A stretch of DNA of 64,000 nucleotides from Burhinus oedicnemus (Eukaryota; Chordata; Aves; Charadriiformes; Burhinidae), in the NCBI GenBank assembly GCA_008921705.1, contig VFFE01009205.1, forward strand, positions 2,602,229 to 2,666,228, read 5' to 3'. A program made the position numbers and the translations under genes. Position 1 is the stretch's first letter. Every line of letters begins with the position of its first letter. Below are positions 25,597 through 36,881 of this stretch, one piece after another. The notes beneath the pieces were generated by a model. It was not told the origin of the DNA and did no database searches. It saw nothing but the letters and a program-made list of their open reading frames with translations.

Positions 25597-25859
25597 AGAA
25601 TAAGACTAAATAATTAACAGTAATAACACTAAAGAACCAATAGTGATCCCGATACCAATCTAAAGATATATAAGGATTATACTCAGCCAACTATACCAGT
25701 AGGAAGCTGTGCACTCCCAGCAGTGGACAGGGAATGTCGGACACTGCAAGTGCTATGGCTTCAGGAGGAAGGGAAGGCCTCAGAGGTCTGGCACCGGGGC
25801 AAGGAGTTCTCTGGATCGCCGCCATCAAGGGAGAGCCTTACTCCTCAGCAAACTTTCTA

Positions 25860-25867
25860 ATTTATAT
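25860..25867 (-). promoter_or_regulatory. TATA-like box of the solo LTR
   Basis: The minus-strand ATATAAAT lies about 240 bases from the LTR's own 5' end and downstream of the CATACCATGA landmark, where related avian LTRs carry their core promoter. Whether it is active is unknown. Confidence 0.5.
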
Positions 25868-26107
25868 TGAATGTGACTTTCATGGTATGAAATAATCCTG
25901 TTGGCCAGCTTGGGTCCAGTGCCTGGGTCTCGCTCCTCCTCATCCCTGCACCTGGCGAGCTCAAACATGCTGAGACCTTGACACCCACACACCATAGCTG
26001 GCTATAAAGTAAATATTTTCACAAATTCAGACACCAGAGTCCTTCAAAAGTACAATTTTCCCAAGCATTAGAAAAGAAATTAGTCCTATGTCGCTCAAAC
26101 CAGGACA

Positions 26108-26112
26108 TCAAG
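26108..26112. repeat. Right target-site duplication (TCAAG) of solo LTR
   Basis: This is an exact copy of the five bases at 25452-25456 and directly follows the LTR end AACCAGGACA. Confidence 0.85.
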
Positions 26113-26546
26113 TCATTAGCGTATAATTTTACAGAAGTTTAAGACAATATAGTTTGATTCTCATAGTCCTGCCCTCCTGCTATCAGTAAATGTGTGCTGC
26201 CTTTAAAGGCAGTAATATGGTTTGGGAAGCTGAGACAGACAAAAAGAATTTTTTTATTTTTTTTTTTAATATGCTTATATTCTGTCCAGATCAGTTCCCA
26301 GAACTGACTCACTGTGCAGTCCCAGGAATTTGAGTGCTTCTGTAAGGAAGAGGAAGGAGAGGCTTGGCAACTGCAGGGGCAAGCTAGACCCCTAGCAGCT
26401 TTGGCTTAAATTGGTTTAAAATAGCAGGGAAACTGCTAACACTAATTGGTAACAACAGATATGCACTATCACAGTCCAGTGAAGGATTGTGATATTTACT
26501 ATTGGTAAACAGCTAGTTCAGTCATATATTTTGTTTTATATTCAAG

Positions 26547-26567
26547 TATAGAATCATAGAATCATAG
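26547..26567 (-). repeat. CR1 3'-tail remnant
   Basis: TATAGAATCATAGAATCATA on the plus strand is the complement of the octamer tail (ATTCTATGATTCT) that ends avian CR1 elements. No CR1 body is recognisable beside it, so it is either an extremely truncated insertion or a scrap left after deletion. Confidence 0.65.
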
Positions 26568-29500
26568 TATCTGTGTTAAAATCTATTTTTATCCTTACCT
26601 TCAATAATCATATTTTATACTTTTTGGATAAAAGCTCTTCAGTAGCAGATGCTGAGATTTTTTGCTTCTTGTTGTATATGTGCATTAGTACTTCATGCGT
26701 ATACATTTCATGGGTTTAACCAAGTGAGGTTTTTTCCCCATTAGACAAACTTTAAAACAATTTGCATATATATAACAGCACTAGTAAATTTAAATCTATG
26801 TGAATTGATGGATTTTCATTACTCAAAGTAGTGGCCAAATTCTTAATTATTGCAGCTGTAATAATATTGAAATACAGAACTTTTCAAAACAGCTTTATTA
26901 ATTTTAATGCAATGTTTAGAAAACTCTGCTTTTTGTTGAGCAATAAGCCAAAAAAAGAGCCTGACTTTTTCTTCTAATGGATTCAAGTTTTGCCTTTTTT
27001 AGTTCATAAGTTAGCACAATAATATTAAAAGTATTTAAAGATGTCATGATGACTCTGACTTGTAGAAATAAATAAAGATGGAATCCATATGTTTTTCTTT
27101 TGATGGATTAAGGGCCATGTTTACAACAACATAAGTTTACACTGTTGCTGGTCTCAAGTATTCTGCAGACCTTCATGGGTCAGCTCCTGCAGAGGCTCAT
27201 TCTTACTCAAGAGTACAATTACAGTAACTATTTCCATGGTTAGGGAAACAGTCTGTTCTGAATAGAACATATAGCATATTGTTGATGTATTCTTTTTTTT
27301 TTCTTACAATTTTTTTGTAGTAGAGAACAATTTTTGTTTCCAATAGCAGTACTTCAGTATTTAGAGATTTACTATAGCTATAGATTAACATTCCTCAAAT
27401 ATCACTAAAATATTTTTATATGTTCATTTTATTTTGTAAGTAGATTGTTCTTGTGTCACAGATATTACACAGGCCTATTTTTTTAAGAAATATGGAGTCT
27501 CATTTTGTAGCTGCTATGCTTCTTTTCTCTATTTCTTTATTTCAAAATCTCCATTGCAGTGTTATCAGTGCTGCAAAGACCACAGAATGAAGCTGTAAGC
27601 AAATGATTCCCAACTGCAGTTCAGAGAATGTATTTAGGAGTCACAACTGCACTGGCTTCATTTTGCTGCTTTTGATTTTCTCTGGAATTAGCAACAGACT
27701 AATCTGGATAGTATTTTTACAATGTTCATGATGTATTGAGATAAATGTTGAGCTCTTGCACATGTTTATAAGGTCAAGTTTTAAAATGTATATATTTATT
27801 CCTGTTAGTGTCACAAGGCCACAGTTTGAAGAGTACTCAGTCTTGATGAGCAATTCTTGGTATTGGTGTTTATAGACTCCAGTCCATAACAGGAAAAAAT
27901 ATTTGCTATTGATCACTGCCAACTAACAGCCTTTTGTTGGCCAAGCTTACCTCCAACAAGCATTGCTTTACTCCAATAGCCAGACTGAGTTAAGTGGATA
28001 AGACTGTGTCTAGCACTTAATGCGGGTGTACAGGCCAGTTTGACAACCAGAGAGACTGGCCCAGTTTGCCAGCCTCTGGAATAAAGATCTGCTCTAGCTG
28101 AGGTTCTGTATCTTCTATGGCTAGACAGCAGCACAGAGATGTTCTCATTCCACGGTTCCCTCAAGGCCTAATATGGCAGAAAAGAGAAATACAAATAATA
28201 CAAAGAATACAAACTGTAGAGCACATTTCCACTGAAAGCTCTCCAGGAAGATATTGGTGCAGGATATTCATGAGCTTCCTTGCAGTGGTGCAGTTTTGTG
28301 TGTTGTGTCTATTTCATTCAAGAAATTGAAAATGTTGAAGTAAGCAGTAAATTAGAATCCGGAAAAAACTGATAGCAGTAATGGCAGAAGGTGTTAGCAT
28401 GCTTTGTACGCAATGTTTAAAATTACTTTGGAAATACTATGTAGGAGGATCATAACTGTGGAAGCAACTTCAGTAATGGAAGAGGGGTTCGTTTTCCTGC
28501 AGTGGATTAGGAGATTTTCTTCTGAAGGTAAATGAAAAAAAAAAAAATAATTTGTATTTCAAAGATAAAGAAAATGGCATTTCAAAGATAAGAAAAATCT
28601 CTTAGCTTTAAGGAGAGGATAGAAAGCCAGACCATCTTCTGGGATTGCTCTCTCTATTTACACATTTACAGATACTAAATATTTGATGATCAGTCTATGG
28701 CTTTCCAATAAAACTTTCATGTTTTTAAGAGGCAAACCAAAAAATGATTGTGACTCAGAGCCTGTTTCTGTAAGCATGCTGAGCATCATTTTCTTCCTTG
28801 CTATATTACGTTTTCTGTGGGTTTTTTTCAAATATTCCCCAGAAAGAAATAATGTTAAATTAAAAGTTTGTTTATTTAATTTTTTTTAATCTATATGTGG
28901 CCATTTGCACATGATGAGTTTGTTTGAGCTCATTTCAAATGGTAATAATTTACTTGGTGAATTTGTATTGATGAAATTCCCATACATATAAATATTTTGT
29001 TCTCCTTTTATTGGTATTTTGTTTTCAAAAGTCATTTTAATTGACTTTTGATGGTTTTGGCTACTCAAATCTTAAAACAGATCAAAGGACGCTATTCCTC
29101 TTCTTGCAAAACTTGTTACATTTATAAAAAGAGTAGAGCTACCGAGGTATTATTTTTCTTAGATGTAAATATATTATGGAGTTATAAGTACCTATTTAGA
29201 GAATAGGTTGTCTGGAAATGGTCAAATAAGTGAAGTGTTCATCTTATGTTCTACAAACTTGACTTCCCAAAAGCAGCTGCATTGTGCAATATTTCCCAAA
29301 CCATTATCTACATAATGTGTGGTCGTTCATTTGATGGTCGTTGCCTGGAGAAAATAGTAGGAATATTATTAATGGGCTTCAGCATTTTATTATCTACATG
29401 GTAGGCTTGCTTCAGCACAGGAAAGCTGTCAATGACCACATAATGTGCTGTTTGATGTGACACTGGGAAAAGGTTAGGTGGTTCCCACATTAGGGCAGTC

Positions 29501-32120
29501 ATTTCTGTTAGCATGACAGTATTTAGTTTTATGGTGTATTGAAAGAAGCCACTTGGGAGGCAGACTTTGTCTTTAGAGAAATGACTGATAATAACAGGTT
29601 GGAATATGGAAAGCAAAAAGTCTTAATTACATCATATACAAACAGAAACACACACAAAAATATAAAGGTCAAACACTCAGCTGTTACAATTTGGCAAAGT
29701 CCAGTTAACTACTGAGGAGGAAAAAGATACTAGAATATTAAGGAAAATGGATCCCTTGGTGACTTACCTCTGATATTTAAAACTAACCTCTGCAGTGCTC
29801 ATTTTGTTGCTTTTCTTCATAAGTAACATGTATTAAGGCAGCAGTGGTAGGTGGGACAATACTAAGACCAGAATACTGCTTCCTGAAAATTTCCCGAACC
29901 TGATTCTTTCCTGTTGTTCATATCTTTAACAGTATTTTCCAACTTTTTCAAGATTTTTTGCAAGATTTTTGGGAGAGAGGAAATATACTCAGGTTTATAG
30001 TTTTGTTCTTTCTGCAAGGCATGCTGGGAGCTCAGCTAAATTGAACCTGGCAGTTTTCAGTTACTTTATACTATGCAGACTGCTGGAAAACAAATGCTGT
30101 AAATTGCAATCTCAGCAAGTTTTGAGAGAATGGACCCACAAATGAGTCAGCTAAAGTAGAAAATTAGTATGTCAGACTGAGAATTAAACTTAATCCAGTG
30201 TTTGAATGTGTGAAAAGAGTCATAAGTGAAGATAAATGAGTATCTCACCGGCCTTTGTCTCTCTTGTTTTCATGTACGATGTAATCAAACAGTTTTGAAT
30301 TGTACGGATAGTTTTTTGAGAGTAAAACTGAGGCACAAACACCTTGTGGATTAGGCGTGGAATACAGAGTCTGAAAAGCTAGATTTTCAGTCGGGATATT
30401 TCACAATCTTTAGCCTTAAGGACCTTTTCATTATGTCTTGATTTTGTATATTTCCTTTTAAAAATATCAAATGGTCGAATTTAGAAGTTAATATAATCTG
30501 TCCAAGAGTAGATGAAGAATAGACTGGTATCATCTATTTCAATGTGTATACTACTATATAAATATAATATTTACCTGATGTCCTAATTTTTTCTGTTATT
30601 GCCCCTGTTGTACATCACTTCTGAACATGGCTTACAGAACGTATTCTAAATAGCATCTGATAATATAATCCCCACTTAGATGGCCCATAAAACTAAAACC
30701 TGATGAAGAAACTCCTTGCTTCTTTCCTTCACCTGTATGAGTTACACTAAAGCAGAATATTTTATATTTGGTAAAAGTGAAAATAGCTTTAGAGAAGTCT
30801 GAAGACTAAACTGACTTTCATTACTCCATAGTTCACACATGTTCAAAGACACATTATTCTCTAGCTCTTTCGCGTAACTAGAAGAAACTAAGTGGACAAA
30901 GGCAGAGAGAGAGGAGAAATCCCATGCAGAGATTATGTTGGTTCAGAGATGCAAGGAATGCCTAAATTCTCTTCTGAAGACAGCCACCTTCAAGCACCTG
31001 TTCTGTCTGGGGAAAAGATGGATACATGCATGCACACCTCAAGTGTGTGCAAATTCTGGTGTAAACACCAGGCCATTACAGCCCAGCACTCAAACTAATT
31101 CTAGACGTCTCAGCCGAATTTATATAAACAAAAATGCTTACAAATAGAACTTTGATGAGGTTGGGTTTTTTTAATAAATTTTCCAGATCTCTGCCCATGT
31201 TTGCTCTCAGGGAAAGCATTATGTAAAATAAAACAGAGATAAACCTTTTAAATACATTTTGAAAATTTACCAGTAAATATCAATAAGTGCCTCTAGCAGT
31301 CAGATCTGCAATATGGCCAGCTTTGGAACTAAAATACAATGTTTCTTATTTTGTAATAGAGAAGGGACAGCACAAACAAGGAAGAAGCTGAGCAAATACT
31401 CTCTCTTTTTGTCTTGTTTGGTTGGTTTAGTTTTGGGGGTTTGTGAGGGTTTTTTTAGCAAAAAGGAAAACTAGATTATGAGTGACTTGAGGAGAAAAGT
31501 CATGTAATATATCCACAACAGAAGATGTCATTTGTTCCTAGTAAAGCAAAGAGTAACTTGCAATCTAGGGAAATAGTTGTGCATGTAATCACCTAATCTG
31601 ACAACACAGTAATAATTTAGTTAGAAAGATCTTATCTTATAAAACTGTGGTTTTGTATGTCCTTGAACAGTCCAACTTCAGAGTGAGAGTTTATATCTCT
31701 CATGGTAAACTTGAGCTGTGCTGCAGGTGTTTTAGTTTATCACTGAAAGGAAATGACTTTTTTTACACCTAATTTAAACTGAAGCTATTCACAGTTTAAA
31801 ATGTTCAGTAACAGTGACCTCTGTAATGACTAACACATTGCAGGTGGTCTGATAGCAGGCCAGTGGTTAATGTTTGCTATTGAAAGAGACCGAATTAAAT
31901 GTCCACCCCAGAGTTGTTTTCTTCCTTTTATAGTATGAACACAACAGCTGGCACAAAAGTAAGCCACAATTAAAAGGCTTCTGAAAAGTCACAATCTGTT
32001 TAGTTCCTGCAATAGGAGAGCTTTCCTGTTGGCATTTATTAAAAATTTGTCATTAAATTTGAAAGCAGAAATCCTGGTAAATATTTGCAACCTAAATCTT
32101 TGTATTGGACTTCTGATACT
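26568..32120. other. AT-rich noncoding DNA, no gene recognised
   Basis: No protein-like frame was recognised. The longest open frame is a 102-codon minus-strand one at 29308-29616, with no known motif. Small features are a near-direct repeat of ATTTCAAAGATAA at about 28555-28591 and a possible SINE scrap at 30318-30390. The rest looks like unique AT-rich DNA. Confidence 0.5.
30318..30390 (-). mobile_element. Possible MIR fragment
   Basis: The plus strand shows AGTAAAACTGAGGCACAAAC (30321-30340), which parallels the GGAAACTGAGGCACAGAG landmark in the reverse complement of MIR. GTGGAATACAGAGTCTG follows where the CORE and tRNA-like parts would lie. The match is short and decayed; chance similarity is possible. 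Confidence 0.4.
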
Positions 32121-32125
32121 TAGGT

Positions 32126-32200
32126 TCCAGCCTTGCAGTCCCTGCTTAGTCCTTCAGGCAAAACTCCTATTTGTTCTGTAGTTACATGGCTGGGATCAAT
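32126..32200. repeat. Half of an ancient palindromic interspersed repeat
   Basis: CCTTGCAGTCCCTGCTTAGT and then CAGGCAAAACTCCTATT (32157-32173) follow the left half of an old amniote foldback element of the type CTGCAGTCCTTACTCAGGCAAAACTCCCATTG. The second arm is largely decayed. The family name is not assigned. Confidence 0.6.
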
Positions 32201-33417
32201 GAGTGTTTTGTCTTGGAGGACTTGAAGTGCTTTATCAGTCGTAGGAAAGCTCCACCAAAGCTCTTAGCTTTCAGAAGTAACTTAACTGAGAAGGCAGTTC
32301 AGTGCTCCCATAACACCGTATAAAGCAAAACGGGTGAGCCTGAAGCTTTAATTTTAGCTGATTTTCATTTTGACACAAATTGAACATCTTTACTGTGCAG
32401 CTGCTGTGCAGCTTTTCCAGATGTGTGTAGACCTGCGCAGTATCTGGGCTAGTCATAACCACTGTCAAACGGCACCTTGATTTAAAATTCTATTTCTTTG
32501 TAATGCTTACTGAATTCTAGTATTGCATAATCAGAGCTGATTCTGAATCCCTTTTGTACAGTGCAATTAGAGAGTTTAACATAATTCTGGGATCACAAAA
32601 GTACTTGGTAAAAACGGGTGAGAAATTTAGGTACTGTCAAAGGACAGTTTTCTACTCAGAAACAATTCTGCTGTTTCTGCTATTTGCCTTGGAGTAACTT
32701 CAGTTGTTACATGAAGAAAGAACCTCTGAAAGTAAAAGCGAATCTGCTTCACAAAAGATAATAACCTTCATATCTCAGGAAATGTTTCTGCAGGAGGTTT
32801 CTTCAGCAGGAATTTAAAACAGCCATATTTTCATAGAAGACAGGATAACTGACCATAACTGTTGAAGAGGTATGATACATAAACAGAAGTGGTTCTGAAA
32901 ACTATGTTTCAAATTATTTGATGTGTCAGATACTATCAACAAGCCATTTATGAAACAGCCAGCATTAGGACTTATCAGCACTTTGTGAACTAGGTCTTAA
33001 TGAAAAATAGTCATCTTACTAATAGGACGCCTGGATAGGACCCATTTCACTGCTTTGCTAACTATGCACAGATGAGAATCAAGGGCACTCTGTAGTGTTA
33101 TGTGAAATACATCAGCTGACATTGCTTTTTGCTGCATGAATGAATGTAGACAAAAAAACTTCACAGTATGAACAGTAGATAAAGTAAACTGAATGCTAAT
33201 TGGAAAAGGAATTGGAATCCAGATCATTTATGTCTAGAGCCATAAGAGTAATCTCTTTTGGTCAGACTGAAAAACTAAAGTGAAAATTGGCTATACTAAC
33301 TACTCAAGAGACTGTCAATATCTATTTAATGATTTTATTGACTTTGGAATGACATATAATATGGTTTTTAGGTTTCTTTTCTGGGAAGAGGGAAATTTGC
33401 ATCTGAATCCTGTCAGG

Positions 33418-33490
33418 CAGAGGGTGGGATTGAACTTGTGAGTCCTGTCTCCTAAAAGAGCGCTATCCTCTGCTATATCGCCTTCTGCTA
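33418..33490 (-). mobile_element. tRNA-derived SINE head (MIR-like) or tRNA pseudogene
   Basis: On the minus strand, GATATAGCAGAGGATAGCGC resembles an A box and D arm. About 25 bases further on, AAGTTCAATCCC resembles a B box, and CACCCTCTGCCTGACAGG parallels the sequence just past the B box in MIR. The cloverleaf does not pair well enough for a working tRNA, and no pol III terminator sits at the right place. A MIR or CORE-SINE head is the better reading. Confidence 0.5.
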
Positions 33491-35142
33491 GATGTTACCC
33501 TGGAAGTTCTGCTAGGTTTTATAACAGCTTTCTGAAAATGAAATATTTCTGTCAGATCTTTCTCATATTGGATGTTCATTCACACTGCATGAAGTACACC
33601 TTTTTCTCTTAAATTATCTCAGTTTGCCTAGTAAATTTTCAGTTGAACTAAAACAGGCTCTTTGTACAGCTGTGTGAACAAATAGTTTCTCTTGTACTTT
33701 CCTAACCATCCCTCCTATACACATTCAAGATGTAAAGAGAAAGCACTGAGATGTATTATTAATATATGTTTTATTTATTATTGGAGGATAGATCCAAAGG
33801 CTAATATAGATATTAGAAAGAACTGCATTAATAACATTCCTATATTCACAGCAGGTTTTCATTGTCAGATCTTTATTGTTTGATTAAAAATAAATAGTTT
33901 GCCAAAGTCTTTTGATATCTACACTTGTCCAAAACTATTCAAGTTGGTATGGTTTCTGTCCAGGAATGACAGTGCAGTACGGCCATCTTCTTTATTTACG
34001 TAGCTTTATATATTTTGTAAGTCAGTATAATTGTTCATAGTTCAAATCATTTGCATCAGACATATACAAAGTTTTGGTGAGAAATATGTAGATTTATCAG
34101 CAAAAAATTCTGTCATTATTCTTTTCGTAAGGTATACCTTATATGGTACACATATAAATAATGTATTGTATATGTATCTTTTGTAGCTGTGTTATGTAAA
34201 TAACATACAAAATTAATATTTAGTCCTAACCCACCTATATTTATATCTTTAACACTAAAAATTTCCATTTGCAGTTAAAGTCTGTACATATATTAGCAAG
34301 GCCCTTTATGGTCTTGAAATTAAATCTTTTGAAGTTTCCTCCTCTCTGAGACACAAAAGAAAGCATATAGTTGACATCAAAGTGGAGACATACTGCTGAC
34401 TAGTAATTATGGTAGCTTAACGTTGCCCAGTCCCCACCCATTTACAAGCCTGCCTTTACTTTCCTCAGTATGTATTTATTTTGATCAACACCTTTAGAAA
34501 TAACTGGACAGCCCAGCTACTTACAAAGTTTCTGCAAAATTTCGTTGGAAAAGAAAATACTGTTTTAATAATTTATTCTTTATACATCATTTTGGCTTTT
34601 TTTAAAACCTCATTTAATTACTCTAAGTAAGTTGTAACTGTTAGCTGGGTGTTGCCAGATGTGAAACCAGACACAAGTGTGAGATTTTACAATTTAAGCA
34701 CAGCTGCTTAAGACAAAATCTGGTTTAGGACACAAGAGATGGATTTAAAATTCTACATTTATATTAAAAATAGCAGGGAATCATACACGGAACAGCTAAA
34801 GGTCCTCTTGGCAAACTTACTAACTTCAAGTGAATCTACCCAATCAAAGTCCAAAAAAGGCTTCAAAATGCAGCAAATAACATTTGCCGTCAGTCTTCTC
34901 CCCCCATGGACCAAAGTAAACACACAAATGCAGAGCAGTGCTCTGTTTTCAAATTAAAGTCTCAATTCTTTCTAATGTGTATATTAGAAAGGTGAGTGCA
35001 GGAACCAAGGATGAAATGCCTCTGCATCTTGGAACAGTTTTAGACTTTTCTAAGAACCAGGATGATGAACTCAGAAGAAATTTATTTATCTTGGGCATTT
35101 GAGTTGTAGAGCTTAAGAGAGAATAACTTTAGAAATAGTGGA

Positions 35143-35167
35143 GGGGGAAAAGGGGTGGGGGGCAGGG
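35143..35167 (+). other. Potential G-quadruplex motif
   Basis: Four G runs (5, 4, 6 and 3) are separated by loops of 4, 1 and 2 bases, which fits the usual G3+N1-7 rule. It stands out in AT-rich surroundings. Folding in vivo is not shown. Confidence 0.7.
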
Positions 35168-35624
35168 TCCTCCCTGTTCTTGCATATTCTACTGCATTGG
35201 CCAAATTGTTGATATGCTTAGCAGAGCATGTAAGGTAGTGCAGAGCAGCTGAAATAACCCTCCACATCTTCTGCGTGTTGACTTCTGTACCATGTGTGTA
35301 TGAGGAAAGAGAAGGAGCAGCACAACATTTATATCAATATTTTAACAAGAGATGTGTGGGACTGGAAAAACCTATCCAGTAAGACCTATTTTTCCATAAC
35401 TAAAACCAAAGCAAAAATAAGTTTGAGATACTTTCATCATAAAGTGTGTTTGGATTATAAAGCTGTAACAGTTTTACTAGCTTAACCCAAATCTCACGGG
35501 TACCATGTTTGCCCTCACTGTATTCCATCTCATCTTTGGGTGACAGGTATGCAACACTTTGAAGAGACATATTTTCCTTCCTTCTGAGTCCACCCTAAAC
35601 CCAACAGTGACTCACAACAAGAAC

Positions 35625-35676
35625 AAGACAATGTAGCTATAACAAAAAATAAGACAATTTAGCTGCAACAAAAAAC
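35625..35676. repeat. 26-bp tandem duplication
   Basis: Two adjacent 26-bp units (35625-35650 and 35651-35676), each starting AAGACAAT, match at 22 of 26 positions. This is an old local duplication. Confidence 0.85.
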
Positions 35677-36870
35677 TAGAATCTTCCAACTAGCTTCTTT
35701 ATTTTGCCTCATTTTACAAAAATGGTAGATAAAAAGTGAACTTCTACTGTTTCTCCCAAGTTGCTATCTGCCACTCAATACTGATCTCAGTTACTCCTCC
35801 AGAACACCAACCGACTGCAGCAGCTAATTATAACCAGCAGTCCCTGCTTCCCCTGCCTTCTTACCAGATCATTGCAACATTTATTTTTAAAGTGTTTTTT
35901 TCTAAACAGGGAAACATTTCTCCAACAAAATTCTGTAAATATTTTTCTCAGTAGTACTAGCAAGCAATATTTAACCTGGTACTGAGGTCATTCAAAAGAC
36001 ATCAAGTGTGATAATGCTGAGCTTTTAGCTGTCAAACATAACGTTCTGGCATTTCCATAGAGTTTTCAAACATATAAGCATAGAGGAGTCTGGTTTTTTC
36101 TTGTCAAGGCAGGATCCTAATTTCCATCACTATTAATAGGTGTTGCACAGTCTTATCAGGGACATTATAGACCTCCCACGTGTTCTCTAGCGAGTTAACT
36201 CTCACGTTTTTATTGATTAGCTGTGCCAGATAACAATATACACAAATCTGTGATTTGATCAAGAGATCCTGATGAAGCTCATAAATTTTCAAAATGAAAC
36301 CTAAGTGTTTCATGAATACTTTCCAAACCTGGTGATGGAGCTGCAGAGTAACATGGGCAATGAGCGTGTTTATCTCTGCATAAAGCAATAGCTAGTCTCT
36401 TTCCTCTGGAGGCTTGCTCTGCCTCCTCATCACGTTTTATCCCTTCTTCTCTGTTTTTTCTCTTTTGTTTTCTGGTTTGTTTTTTTTTTTTTTCTTTTCC
36501 TTTCATTATGACATTCATTTTCTGTATGGGCCTTCTTGTCAGTAACAATAGTTATTCTGAAGTGTGGTGTGTTGTTTATAAAAGTCAAGTAGCCAGTAGA
36601 GTAAACCATTTATAAACTCCTAAAGCATTTATAAACTTACCCAACAATCATTATTTACACAATACTTACCAGTATGTCATCCATTCTATTTATTTACTGG
36701 TCTACCCATTATTGTTATCATGTTGATTTTAAAAAATAAAAACCACCTTTTATTCTGATTTCTTAAGAAGTAAGGAATTACTGGAGAAATGTAACAGTTC
36801 TGCTACTTTAAGAAACAGACTGATGGATGAGTTCTAAAGAACAACTCTTTTAACTTCTCAACTGAGTGTT

Positions 36871-36881
36871 GGGGGGGGGGG
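36871..36881 (+). repeat. G11 homopolymer
   Basis: Eleven consecutive G bases. Run length is often unreliable in assemblies. Confidence 0.9.

Larger units (their letters stand above)
25457..26107 (-). mobile_element. Solo LTR of an avian endogenous retrovirus (ERVL-like)
   Basis: This 651-bp solo LTR begins TG and ends CA. Its termini form an imperfect 14-bp inverted repeat: TGTTATGGTTTGAG at the left and the complement of TGTCCTGGTTTGAG at the right, with two mismatches. A perfect 5-bp duplication (TCAAG) flanks it. The minus strand reads in the order typical of a common avian LTR group: the TGTCCTGGTTT start, a GGACCCAAGCTGGCCAACAG stretch before CATACCATGA, a TATA-like ATATAAAT, a GC-richer middle, ATTAAA, a CCCC/GGGG-rich part and an AAACCATAACA end. 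No gag, pol or env sequence is present, so the provirus was probably lost by LTR-LTR recombination. The intact duplication and recognisable promoter parts suggest moderate age. Confidence 0.9.

Noticed and set aside
29308..29616. A 102-codon minus-strand frame
   Set aside because: No domain, no splice context and no similarity I recognise. It may be part of a noncoding conserved stretch, but this cannot be supported.
33418..33490. A functional tRNA gene on the minus strand
   Set aside because: Box-like words are present, but the acceptor and anticodon stems do not pair well, so it is listed as a SINE fragment.
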